From: Cryptomeria japonica
Taxonomy: Eukaryota > Streptophyta > Pinopsida > Cupressales > Cupressaceae
NCBI RefSeq assembly: GCF_030272615.1
Contig: NC_081406.1
Span: forward strand, 481,092,900 to 481,156,899
Length of the DNA: 64,000 bases
Reading direction: 5' to 3'
Within the stretch, counting starts at the first letter, position 1, and every line of letters starts with the position of its first letter. Shown in pieces: positions 1 through 11,699 of this stretch. A program made the position numbers and the translations under genes. The notes beneath the pieces were generated by a model, which had not been told where the DNA came from, searched no databases, and saw only the letters and a list, made by a program, of their open reading frames with translations.

Positions 1-399
1 TTTCCTCTTACCCTATTATCTTATTTATATCTTTGTTCCAACATGTGGAGATTGATTTTTGTCATGCTATGATGATTTTCATGTTTGCATGTGTTTTGAC
101 ATTATGCAAATAGATATGATGTCACACCATACTTATGTTTTGATATAGTGTAGGTGATGGTTACATGTTGTTGATGGTAGCAATTTGGGTTCAAAGACAC
201 AATTCCACACACACACACAAATATTTGAAGATGCATTTTATATTATTCCTTCTTAGTGGTGATTAGTGTTGGAAGATTTGCACACATGTAGAGAGGAACT
301 CATGTTAGATACAATAGGTTGTGTTTGATAACATATGAATGTGCCTCATGATGTATACATATAGCTTTGGTGTGTGACATGCATGCACATTTTTCCATA

Positions 400-690
400 A
401 GACACATTGTTATGTGGCATGTGCCCTATGCATGTCTTCTTTGTGAGGCATGTTGCTATGTGCAATGTGGCCCTAGGTGTGTCTTCTCTATGAGGTGTAT
501 TGCCATGATATGTTAGGATTTGTAGTGTGCAGGCCACAAATGCATGCATGAGGGACTATTATTATAGTCATGTTTTTTGGGCATGTAGCCTAGGCATGTC
601 TTCTCCATTAGGTACATGGCCATGCCATGTGGGAGTTTTTGTGTTCATGCCACAAATGCACACATGAGGGACTATTATTGGAGTCATGAT
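400..690. repeat. Degenerate tandem repeat, about 115-bp unit
   Basis: Two or more diverged units follow one another. Shared landmarks are GCATGTCTTCT near 431 and 593, and CCACAAATGCA near 535 and 651, the latter followed by a shared stretch ending in GAGGGACTATTATT. No coding potential is visible. Confidence 0.6.
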
Positions 691-2158
691 GAATCTTCAC
701 TCTATTTAGCCACAATTTCTAGTCGTATAGTTATGTAATGTGCACTTTTAAGGATTGTGAAGTTTCCTTCAATTATTGATGATCTCTCATCTTTGTTGCA
801 TGGGCCAACAATTTTATTTTATCTTGTTTGAATTAGTTTAATCACTATTGTGAGTTTTCTCTATTGTGTAGTTATTGTGGCTATGTTTGATTTGCTATTG
901 GAATTGAACACATTTATTTGACTTATTATTGGTACTATTTTTTCTTTCTTTCAATATTTATGATCTTTGGTAGTTTAGTGAAACTCTTGCTATTTTTAAA
1001 TGTTGCCTTCTTTGTTGTGATGTGATTCCTCACCAAGATCGACGTAGATAACCTTGGATGAGTGTATATAAGGAATCAAACATTGGGAAAATTTGAGGAT
1101 AGGGGTAAGTGTTTGTTGTATGGGTAGCTACGATCCACTTGTACATTCTTAGTGATTATTGACGGCTATGTCTTGGAGGCTAATCCCATTAAACAAACAA
1201 GGGGGAAGTCATACATAATCATATGGATCCTCCCTAGTTGTGTGTGGATTCAAGACCATCATTTCATATGGTTCTTGGTTACTTTGTGAGACCATGGCAT
1301 CCTCTTAGACCAATATGTGAGCCTTGTATTGTTATCCCTGCAATGTGGATGAATAAGTGTATGTTAAAATAAATGCTTTGCATGCCATATAGTTGCATAT
1401 GAGTTGTTCACATCATCAGAACATGATTTAGAATATGTGAATTCTTTTATCCATGTGAATTCGAATGATTGATTATGAAAATGTGTTATACATTGAAGCA
1501 TAATCTGTAAGATGTTCTCTTCAAGAAAAAATATTTATGCTTTCATAGTGAAATGTTGACGAAATGGGGTCCTAGTCTAGGAAAGTAAACTACAAACTTA
1601 TACATTCATCATTTCAAAACATTTTATTGGGGAATAGTCAATTTGGTTCAATTTAATTCCTCTAGGAGAGACCAGCAATATGATTAATTGTTCCATTTTG
1701 ATGTGATTGGATATGATTAGATATAATTTCATTGAAGATGCAAGAACTAAGTAAAATTATGCAAAACTGACAAGATTAAGCATAAACAGGCAAATAATAA
1801 AGCAAAAAGCTAACATAGAGGTACATATTTGGAAATAAGACTCTAAAATGAACCTAATCAATTACCTATAGGGAAAATGAGGTTAGAGATAATCTACCTA
1901 TATGGAAAGTGGTTAAACTCTACCTCTAAGTGGCTCATCTTGAGCATTGTCGATATATGGGCATTGATGGCATATTATATCTGGTTCTATCATTTTTGTG
2001 GGTGCAAAATTAACAAGGCAAAATAGTATTAGTGGGATCATGATCTCATCAAAATGGTTTTGGCTTTGCATTTATGATAGCACATTGATCACACCTTACA
2101 AAAGGTTCCAATCTCATACATAGCATCCCAAAGTAAGGTCAATAATGATGTAACTTAA

Positions 2159-2242
2159 TGCTTAAACTGGAGTTCTGGGTAGTCATATACCGATCATTTC
2201 CAGGATTGATGCTTAAACTGGAGTTCTGGGTAGTCATATACC
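2159..2242 (+). repeat. Direct repeat, 33 bp, period 51
   Basis: The 33-bp segment starting TGCTTAAACTGGAG and ending GTCATATACC occurs at 2159-2191 and again, identically, at 2210-2242, with an 18-bp spacer. It is a short recent duplication with no evident function. Confidence 0.85.
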
Positions 2243-2627
2243 CATGGCATAGGGTAGGGGTGACCTGCAAACAATGCTAGTTCTAGATGCATGTTTGCTT
2301 GGTGTATAACTTGTCAAAATTAGATCGATTGGCTACAGGTCTGTCATAAAGTTTCCAACTTATCACTAGTGAAAATACAAGAACCAAGGCTTAGAATACT
2401 CAAAAATGTCTCTCAAAAAGTTTGCAACAGGAAAACTTTTAGTAAGAATTTGCAGACACAATGCTCAGAAATTCACACAATCAGCTACATTAAATACGTT
2501 ATCTATTAAGTTCAATGTTTTAAGATGAAAAAGAAGAGTTAAATGGTTTTGGTTCGATTTGCAATTTTTGTGAATCTTTTGCACTGAAGTTTCCATAGCC
2601 TGATTTTTTTGCTCGTGAAGGAAGACC

Positions 2628-5600
2628 ATGTCAGATAATATCAACGAAGAACAAAATAAGGAGACAATTGCTAGATTATGGTCTAACTTGAAAAGAAAAG
2701 GTGATGGGAAATGTTATTGTCCCTGCAAAATTTGTAATGGCTTAAAGACTAGAAGACTTCTAATCAAATCAACTAAGAAACATTGTAGGCAGCATGGTCA
2801 CATTGAAGGGGGACATGATTATCATCCACTAGTAAGTTGTTCATTATATCATTTTAACAATTTATATACATAAGAATTCACTTGATAATGAGATCATGAT
2901 CATGGTTTATTTATGTTGATCATTTTTATATAGGTCGAGCACCCTAGGGCACATGATATGGACCAACACAACCCAAAGAATATGGTTTTCGAAGTGGAGG
3001 AACATGGAGGTGTGAATATCGAAGCTGAAGATAATGATCCCATGGAAGATGACGATCATGCACTAGAAAACACAATTGAAGATGATGGTACAAATACATT
3101 GATCCATGACACATTTAGTACTGGCACAGCTAATCTTGATGATCAGGATGACTTTGATGTTCATGATTTACCTCTTCTTGAGAAGGCATATGAGCCCCTT
3201 TACAAAGACTCCCAAACAACTCCTCTCTGTTGTATTGTTGTTGGTGAACTTGAAGGTTATGAATGGTTTATCCAACATAACAATCTCGCGTATGTTAAGG
3301 TGTGTCATACATGTCATTACAATTAATAAATGGTGAATCATGTACCATTAATATTCTTTATATTAACACCTCAAACTTTTTTTTTTGTTGTAGATTGATA
3401 GGTGAGTTTTTCTTACCACCATCAAATATTCTACCTCGCTCATACCGAGAATTATCTAGCATTATGAAAGATATTTGAATGGAGTATCAAACAATAGATG
3501 CTTGTCCCAATGATCATATTATATATCATAAACAACATGAATTTGGAAAAGAATGCCCTGAATGTCATATCAGTAGATATCGAACAGGTCAAATAACAAA
3601 AAATGTGCCTCGCAAGGTTCTTCGTTATATTCCCATTATTCCACGTATGCAATGATTATTCAGGTGCACTAGCTTGGCAAAATTTATGGATTACCATGCA
3701 TGCAATAGAAGTCAAGATGACATTATTCGAATGCCTGCTGATGGTTCAGCATTTATGGACATAGAGGAAAAGTGGCCACACTTTAAAGAAGAACCTCGTA
3801 ATCTTAGGCTTTCATTGATAGCGGACGGTGTCAATCCATTTGGAGAGTTGAGATCTGTTTACTCGGTGTGGCCTATTTTTGTTATCAACAATAATATTCC
3901 TCCATGGATGTCAATAAAGAGGGAGCACATAATGTTGGCAATGATTGTTCCAGGTATTTTATCATTTAATAGTCATCTACATTTAATTATAAATATTGCA
4001 GTAAAATGGTCATAATAATTATGTAATGTTTTTATTCATTCCACTAGGCAAGTACCAAGTTAAAGATATGAATGTATATATTGAGCCTCTTATCGACGAG
4101 TTGCTGGAGTTATGGAATGGTGTGACCATGTATGACATCTCTAGACCAATAGGACAAAGACAATTTCAATTCCATACAATGCTTGTATGGACAATACATG
4201 ATGCCCCAGGGCTAACACATTTTTGTCGTATGTTATAGTGTTCAAGTTGCGCATGATAATTATAATTATAAAAGTTAACAGATTTAATAGAATTATACAT
4301 TATCTTGTAGGTCTTCAAACAAAGGGAAAATTTGCATGTCCAGTTTGTGGTCCAAAGATGAAATCCCGTCATTCAAAAAGTTTAGGAAAGAAGGTGTTTG
4401 ATGAGTATAGGCACTTCCTTCACAAAAATCATAAGTACCGGAATACCGAAAAACATCTTTTCAATGGGAAAGAAGAGACTACATCAAAGCCACGAAGAAT
4501 GACTCCTCACTTATGGAAGTTGGAATATAATAGAATTAATCGTCAAGGTAATGTCATTCCATCTAATGGTTTATGTTTGGAATTTGAATTTTTCTATCGT
4601 GTTTTGTTTACTGATGATGTAATTGATGATACTGAAGGTTGTCAAGGCATGGATGGCCACCTTCGAAAGGGACTAAAAAGTTATCCCAGACAATTAAGTA
4701 GGTTGCCTTACTACAAGCAGCTACAAATTGTGCATTTGTTTGATACAATGCATATTGGAAAGAATATAACAGAGACATTATGGAAAATATTGGATGGAAG
4801 GCGTGACAAAGAAAAAATTGTCAAAATTTGTAGTGACATTGTGGAATCCAATCATGCAATGAAAAATGTCATTCAATCAAATAGCAATGGAGATCAGATT
4901 AATATAAGTGCCCTTCCTTGGTTATTAACGGAGCAGCAAAGCAATTCTATAAAAGAAGTCATACGAAAAATTTGATTTCCCACAGGATTTGCTGCGAACA
5001 TAAACAATCTCATATCAAAGAAGAGTGAATTTGGGCCAGGGATGAAAACGCATGATTGGCATACCTTCATTAAGGTAATTCGCGTTCTTGTGTATTTACT
5101 ATATATTTGTATACTGTGCATGTACTTTTCATTGTATTATGTTAGAAAACAATGAAAAGATCATTTTATAATTGTTGCAGTACGTTCTGCCTCTATCTCT
5201 CCCAGACCACTTCGACAATAATATCAAGCAAGTCATATATGATCTTGGAAAATACATGAGGTAAGTAGTGATGTTTGTACAATTTGTTGTATAGATATTA
5301 TATTTGCCATTTGTTTTACTTGTTATGCAATATATTGTATATTATTTTGTAAAGTCTCATTTATATATTTTTGCGTCTTCAATCTCTTTTAGGTGGTTGT
5401 CATCTAAAGAAATCCACAAGGAAGATATAAAATATTGGTAGAGAAAAATCCCTCATCTAATGTGTGAAATGCAAAAGTGTCTACCTTCAACTTTTTTCAA
5501 TGCACAAGAACACTACCTCATACACCAAGTTGAGGAGATCGAATTGTGTAGACCTGTACACACTAGGTCAATGTGGATGGTTGAGAGGCACTTGAAATTT

Positions 5601-6690
5601 TTGAAGGCTTTGGCTCGAAAAAGAGCACATCCTAAGGGTTCTATGGTGGAGGGATATATGGTATACCAAACTGTGGTGTACATTACTGAATATCTTCCTA
5701 AGTTTGCAGCAAAAATCCACGTAGATCGCATTTGGGATCCCAACCCCATTAATAAATTTGAAGGGGAGCACTTGATGGGGAAAGGTAGATTGAAGAAAGT
5801 GAGAGGTAATTATAAGATGTTATTGTAGTAAATTAATTCTTCATCTTCTAAATAAATCAGTTGTAAGTGGTCTATTAATTATTTGTACAGTTGGTCGGGA
5901 GTGGGATGCGCTACATTTGTATATTGCAAACAATCTTGATTGGATGACGGTGTGGATTGAACGATGTCAACATTCTGGTCGCACATTAACATGGGATGGT
6001 GTCGCTTCATTGGTTAAAGAAGCTCATCGTAATGGAGATTCCAATGTTACACAAAGGGAAATTGATTTAGCATATGGTTTAAGAGATTAACAGGTACGTA
6101 TAATTTTATTAATCACCCGTATGTTTATCAACTCATGATGCAATAATTTTAATATGTTAGACATATTGCAGGTCAAACACCACAAGGCTATGTGCTGCAA
6201 TGGTCATAAATTTCGCATCAAACAGTTGGATGACACGAAGAAAACTTGTGATTCTGGGATAACTGCAGTCTTTGAGCTGACCAATATTTCATCTAGAAAC
6301 GACATACATCCTCAAGAGTCTCAAAATCTATACTATGGCATTTTGGATGATATACTTGAGTGTGACTTTAATTCCTTCAAATTAGTTTTGTTCATCGTCA
6401 AATGGTATAGGCTACAACTGAATAAAAATGATCCTGATAGAACTGTTATGGAACATGATAATGGATTTACAATGGTTAATACAAGGTCGTTTGAATGAGT
6501 TGGGGATGAGCCCTATGTTCTTCCAAGTCAATGTGAGCAGGTATTTTACTCGGAGGTTCCACATAAACCGGGTTGGTCATTTGTTGTTAGACATGATCCA
6601 AGAGGAAGGTCGATAATGTATAATGTGATGGAAGAAGAAGATACCGAAGAAGTAGAAGCTGATATAGATGATGATCATGATCGATAGTTA
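2628..6690 (+). pseudogene. TNP2-like CACTA transposase (broken, multi-exon)
   Basis: Domain order matches plant CACTA transposases. A transposase-associated zinc domain at 2628-2830 has CPCKIC and a downstream HGH. Transposase_21 (TNP2) runs from about 3390 to 4650 with CPECH, RYIP, MPADG, RLSLIADGVNPFG and CPVCG blocks. DUF4218 runs from about 4700 to 5815 (LPYYKQLQIVHLFDTMHIGKN, then the histidine-rich block near 5500). A linking exon at 5890-6090 (REWDALHLYI) precedes DUF4216 at 6170-6640 (YYGILDDILE, KPGWSFVVRHDPRGR). Introns with GT/AG ends separate the pieces. Stops after MKDI, after IPRMQ and before the DUF4218 KIPHLM block interrupt the frame, so it is a pseudogene. The C-terminus runs into an Asp/Glu-rich tail and a trinucleotide repeat. 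In a living element this protein cuts and joins the transposon ends in the nucleus. Confidence 0.9.
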
Positions 6691-6720
6691 GTCGATGATG
6701 TTCCTGACGGAAATGTACAC

Positions 6721-6838
6721 GAAGAAGAAGCTGATGATGATGATGCTGCTGCTGATGATGGTGATGGTGATGGTGATGGTGATGGTGATGGTGATGGTGA
6801 TGGTGATGACGACGACGACGACGACGACGATGACGATG

Positions 6839-6900
<62 letters not shown>

Positions 6901-6912
6901 GGTCATGATGAT
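6721..6912. repeat. Compound trinucleotide/hexanucleotide microsatellite
   Basis: Consecutive blocks of GATGAT, GATGGT, GACGAC and a run of about 20 CAT units follow the DUF4216 region. Read on the plus strand it would extend an acidic Asp-rich tail. Open frames across it on both strands (for example a methionine run on the minus strand) are products of the repeat and not separate genes. The CAT run is likely length-variable. Confidence 0.95.
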
Positions 6913-7079
6913 GAGTTGGATGAAGAAGAAGATCAATGACATGAATGAAATGTATGAGATGCGATTATTATATTATCTATTTAATATTGATATCTTGATA
7001 GAAATTGATTTGACTTATATGGTTACATAAATAATTCATATGTTTGGAATTCTAATGCCATTACTTAATTAATTCATGA

Positions 7080-7395
7080 TGCACCTCTAGCTATGTGATA
7101 GATGGTGATTTAAAATACATATGTGATGGATTACATGCTTATGATGATACATGTGACATTTTTTGAACTTTGTGTTTATTTATGGAATGTGGACTACTTA
7201 TTAGCTATGTGATGGATGGTGATTTATGATACGTATGTGATGGATTACATATTTATGATGATACATATGTGATTCTTATGGTGCTCAATTACATATATGA
7301 TGATACATATGTGATGCTTATGATGCTTATGATGCTGCAGTATTTATTGTTTATCAAATTACAAATGTAATGCTTATGATGCTCAATTGTTGGTG
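7080..7395 (+). repeat. Degenerate repeats of TATGTGATGGA / TATGATGATACAT
   Basis: A segment beginning CTATGTGAT(A/G)GATGGTGATTTA at about 7091 recurs at about 7204, each followed by a GTGATGGATTACAT block and by TATGATGATACAT. The second copy trails into shorter TATGATGCT repeats. It lies in the spacer between the transposase pseudogene and the SET segment. Confidence 0.7.
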
Positions 7396-7717
7396 CAGGA
7401 ACCTGAACCCCTTTGACGAGGATCCTGCACAGTCTCATGGATCGACAGGTATAAGTCAATGCACCTTATAGAAATAATATATTTTTAAAAAATTACAAGA
7501 AAAACAAACTTCCTCAGTTTTTCAAACCTCAACATTAGCAGCAAATCTAATACAGTTATCAACACTTGAGGCCCCAGTTGGACTTACTCAAATTTTAATC
7601 TCAACATCAACTTTATGGCCGACTTCTTCATCAATATTACCCTCATTTGCAAAATATCTCTCTCATTACCAGCTAACTCTCTCATTTGATGGTGCACAGG
7701 TATCACCAAATAGGTAT

Positions 7718-8484
7718 TTGTTAGATGTGTCTTCCTTGAGTGAGGGAAATGTAGGAATAGAAGAGGAAAGTGAGACATGTAGTAGATCTCAAATAGGGAG
7801 ATCAACTAGAGGTCAAAAGATTAGAAGAAAATTCAATAAACACATGGAATTTTTTCTTGCTCAAGGGGGGTCATGTTCTTATGATGATGAGACCAAAGGC
7901 AACATTGAGGTGCCCTTGAGGTACAAACATCTACTGATACAATGTGTACCCAAGGAACTTCCTCCAATAAACACTGATTTTTGTGTTAATGAGAGGATAT
8001 ATCGCATAGCACCTTCGTCGTTACATGGTTTGGGCCTATTTTCCATGGACAACATAAAGGTTTGTTACAACAAAGTTGCTGAATTGATGGAGTTTGTTGG
8101 ACCTTGTTACAATTATAATGATTGGATGTAGATTGTTCGATATAAAAAAGTATGTGTAGGTATGCACTATCAGCCAATTATATACAACAAAAAGATAATG
8201 ATCAAAGTAAACAAGTGGCTGTATACATTGATGGAAGGCCAAAAGCAACAGGGAATATTGCAGGTTTTATAAATAATACACGACCTGGGTCAACTAATAA
8301 GCAACCCAATTGCATATTTGAGGCACGTGAGGGAAATTGTGTGTTTGTATGTGCGATAAAATCAATAAGTGCAAGGGAAGAGATGCTAATCGATTACAAT
8401 TTGAATCGTATAGATACAAACAAAGTTACTATCATGGGGGTGGTACGTACTATATATATACCATTTAAGCCAACTTCCAATTAA
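7718..8484 (+). pseudogene. SET-domain segment inside the CACTA element
   Basis: SET domains are usually protein lysine methyltransferases that use S-adenosylmethionine. The N-terminal hallmark LHGLGLF lies near 8021-8041. It is followed by MEFVGP and YNYNDWM, then by GNIAGFINN (about 8251-8277), PNCIFE and the closing block EEMLIDYN (about 8380-8400). The central motif has FINN and NC where active enzymes have NHSC-like residues, and the final DY is kept. The frame is broken by a TAG right after YNDWM and by a one-base shift near 8148, after which RYALSANYIQ resumes. No zinc-binding post-SET cysteines are seen. It sits between the two transposase-type genes in the same direction, so it may have been the N-terminal part of the second gene or a captured host exon set. 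SET identity is fairly secure; present activity is unlikely. Confidence 0.7.
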
Positions 8485-8577
8485 TGAATCCAATAAACCA
8501 TTGTATTATTAAGTTTTTTTGCTAAGTCTATTGGTTTCATTTCGCTAACGTTTTTTATATTTTTTCTTTGTCACAGG

Positions 8578-11430
8578 GCCACATGGATCCACCACATAGC
8601 ACAAATAGGGGTGTAGATCCCGACACTTCTACGGAGCAGGTAAACCTCATTGTAATTGTACAAATTAGATAGAGGCAAATTGTTACATTATGATCTTTTC
8701 TTGAGTGTTTTGAAGTAATTTTAATAGTGTTAATTATATTCTTGTCACAGACGGATGTTCGGGATAAGGGAAAGGAACCTGCAATACCTCAGCACCTCCA
8801 TAGGGATGTGGGGCGCTCGACAGTGTTATGCGCTGATGACATCGCACTTAGCGCAAACCCTATACAATTGGTACAAACAAATATTAGAAAAATCATCCAA
8901 GAGATTGTTGATTTGGCAACCATAAGCCCTCAAACTGATGAGATAATAGAGAGAGTGCAACTATTGTTGCGGACAGTGGAAAACTTGCAAATAAGCAGTA
9001 ATGAAAGCTTTAATCATAACAAAAGTTCAATAATGGTTTATATTTTTTCTCTTTTATGTCATTAACTAAAATATGTTTGTGTTGTTTTTACATAAATTTA
9101 TAAGGGCTCATCATCCTAGTGGCGATGATCAGGGTATTGCGGGTAGTTCAGGTGATGACCATGTTCTATATATTAAAACCACTCCTTTGGACTTGTGAAC
9201 TTGCTTTTTTAATGTTTTATATATTTAATGTATTACTCTTTAGGTGCTGACATGGGTCCGAGGTCGGCCCCAACTGTACTACCGACTGCAATGTCGACAA
9301 CACGTAGCATGCAGACATCGTCTGTTGCACCGGCTCGTGTTGACCCGCCCACTAGTGGTAGATCCCTCTTTTTCTCTCTCTTTCGTTATGTGTTTATTAC
9401 CCTTGAAGTGTTCTTTCTTGGAGGAATTTCACAGTGGATTCATTTATTGTGGCAGGAGATGCACATGAGGATGCGCCAGAGGCGACTACTGGTGATAACA
9501 TACCATCATTTCCTGGATCTTCCCATATTGCTAGTACGGGAACGTTGCAGGCCACATTGGTGGTGAGCGATGAAGAATTGATTCCCTTGAAGATACAAAA
9601 GGTTCCAGGTACTTTAAAATTATTATTATATATAGTCTAATTGTTATTTACTTACTGATCACTCATTTTGGACTAATGATCCCATGTTTTTTTTGCAGGA
9701 AATGATATTTTTTATAAAAATCTTAATGACATTACATTGCAGATATTTGGGCCCACCATACGTAACAGGTGGAACATCATACGTGAACTAACCCTTATCC
9801 ACTATTTTGATTTCATATCATTGCTAGAATAGTTTTCCTTTTATCCTTTTCTTGAACTATATCAAAGATAGCTTCAGTTTCTTTCTAAATCTAACAAGTT
9901 TGTCTTTGCTTTAAAGGTGGAATGACCAAGAAAAAAAGTTAAAAGATGAACTCACAAACCGTATGGTAGGGTTGTTTGGAAATGACACATTCGACAAGAC
10001 TAAGCTCCTGGAAAAAGCTAGCACATATCTAAAGTATGTGAGGGACCAATACAGGACACATTTAGAGAAGAACGTAAAGTATGAGCGTCCCCCCATGATT
10101 CCAGAGAGGGAGTGGAAGGACCTGATTTTGGATGCAAAGGAGAGAATTGAAAGGAAAAAAGGAAATACACCACCAGACGCCAGAAGATGGTATGTGATAC
10201 TATTAAGAATGTGAATATGTACTAATTATTCATTATATTTATATAATCTAACATATTTCAAACTTTTCATAGATTGATTGACACGTCAAAGGCAACCAAG
10301 GCAAGACAAGAAAAGCATGGGCAACACAAACTTGGCTCTGGTGGTTATATGAAACTTGCCGCACGAATTGTAAGAATCAGTAAATTAAGTATCACATCAA
10401 AATATTTATAAATTGTAAACAATTTTTTTTTTATCAAACAATGCAAACAAAATTCACAATACTAAGCAAAAATGCAGGGCTCTGAATTCAATAGAGCGCC
10501 CACAGAAGATGACAAGAGAATTGGCTACCAGCAAGGCTATATAGCCGTGGCTGAACGGCTACGAGAATTGAGTGGGCAAACACGGGATTCTGGTGCATCT
10601 GTCACAATGGTAAATAAGCTAAATGAAAATTATTTCAAATTGAATACTTAACCAATAATCTATTTGATGTTAAGTTTCAACATAAAGTGACTATATTTTT
10701 TTTAAATAAGCAAGCAATGATAACACTGCGCATGACATTGGAATGCAGCATGATAATCATGGAACAGAACCTGTACATGAAGGTCTGGATGTGCATCCTA
10801 GTAGTGGAGGTATTCATTTGCTATTCAAATTTTTTTATGTAATTATTAATACAATTAAACATCTTAAATTGAAAATTAGTGTAGTAATTAATGTAACCTT
10901 TATTGTTAATATTTTAGAGCATGTAGTCGGTGGTGACCAAGTGGAGCATGATCCGAGTAGACAACATCAGGAACGTGATGTTCCCCAATCAGGTAAAGAG
11001 GACCACTGTTATTCCTTTAAACAAATTTAATTGCAATTGGTGTATTGATTAATGTTACGTTTCGTATTTCAACTCAAGAGGATCTAGAGGGTGTTCAGCA
11101 TCTCGAGGTTGAGGCTAGACAAAATGATGTGGAAGATGATGTGGCCCCATCAGGTAAAGAGTGTAATGGTTGTGTTCTTTAAATTAATGAAATACTTGTA
11201 ACAATAATAAAAATATATTTTGAATTTAACCCAATTCTTTGTTATTGCAGAGGACCCCCCTTTGGTTCAGCATCCTCGTCCTTTGTATAGGACTAGGCAT
11301 ACATCAAGAGCACGTGAAGAGTGCAGAACATCCGAAGATGGGGGAAATGATGAAGAAGACGATGCTCCACTTAGACTTTACATAGCTTCAAAAAAAAAAA
11401 AAAAAAAAATGATTGTAATCTACCTTATTT
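8578..11430 (+). pseudogene. Transposase_24-like second CACTA gene (multi-exon)
   Basis: Short exons with GT/AG borders can be followed: 8578-8639, 8750-9040, 9244-9358, 9455-9607, 9699-9770, 9917-10190, 10273-10370, 10478-10610 and later acidic exons ending near 11395. The most informative is 9917-10190, with WNDQEKKLKDEL, FGNDTFDKTKLLEKA and a basic ERPPMIPEREWKDL block. Next come KATKARQEKHGQHKLGSGGY and GYQQGYIAVAERLREL, an arrangement typical of plant Transposase_24/TNPA-like proteins, which bind the subterminal repeats of En/Spm elements. Exon borders were judged by eye. The start is unknown and the gene may begin in the SET segment upstream. The tail is acidic, then basic, ending in a lysine run from an A-rich tract at 11391-11409. 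Whether it is intact cannot be judged without transcripts. Confidence 0.55.
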
Positions 11431-11640
11431 GATAATGACTGATTTTTATGTGTTAATGAATGTAATTATGTGCTAATGAATGTTCATGAATGATATGTGT
11501 TGATGATTATTGATGAATGTTGTGTGTTAATGAAAGTTAATGAATTTTATGTGTTAATGAACGTTATGTGATAATGAATGAATGTTATATTTTAATAATG
11601 GATGAAAGAATGAATGAAAAAATGAATGAATGTTAGCTGT
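11430..11640 (+). repeat. Minisatellite of TGTTAATGAATG-like units
   Basis: Variants of GTGTTAATGAATGTTAT recur about ten times with spacing of roughly 17-35 bp. No gene is visible. Confidence 0.7.
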
Positions 11641-11660
11641 TAATGGGGAATTTAGAGTGA

Positions 11661-11684
11661 TGTGGGGGGGGGGGGGGGAGGGGC
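11661..11684. repeat. Poly-G run
   Basis: A run of some sixteen G residues, then A and four more G. Such runs are prone to slippage and assembly error, so the exact length should not be trusted. Confidence 0.9.
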
Positions 11685-11699
11685 CAAATGAGCTTCCAC

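Larger units (their letters stand above)
1..2363. other. Non-coding stretch
   Basis: No open frame here resembles a known protein. The stretch is AT-rich and holds two local repeats, listed separately. An octamer CACTAGTG at 2364 resembles a CACTA-transposon terminus and lies 264 bp before the first transposase exon. It has no subterminal repeats behind it, so it is only a possible 5' end. Confidence 0.6.
2600..11440 (+). mobile_element. CACTA (En/Spm) DNA transposon remnant
   Basis: A TNP2-type transposase gene (2628-6690) is followed in the same orientation by a SET-domain segment (7718-8484) and by a multi-exon gene with plant Transposase_24-like sequence (8578-11430). The pairing of a TNP2 gene with a second, TNPA-like gene is the layout of En/Spm-class elements. 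The ends are not secure. A candidate 5' CACTAGTG lies at 2364. A CACTA-type 3' terminus lies at 15284, but the two termini agree over only about eight bases. Several stops inside conserved blocks show the element no longer makes its own transposase. Confidence 0.75.

Noticed and set aside
2364-2371. CACTAGTG as the definite 5' end of the CACTA element
   Set aside because: It lacks subterminal repeats, shares only about eight bases with the terminus at 15284, and the flanking triplets (TAT, ATT) do not match.
6688-7030. Open frames on both strands across the trinucleotide repeat
   Set aside because: They consist of runs of one or two residues forced by the GAT/CAT repeat and have no conserved sequence.
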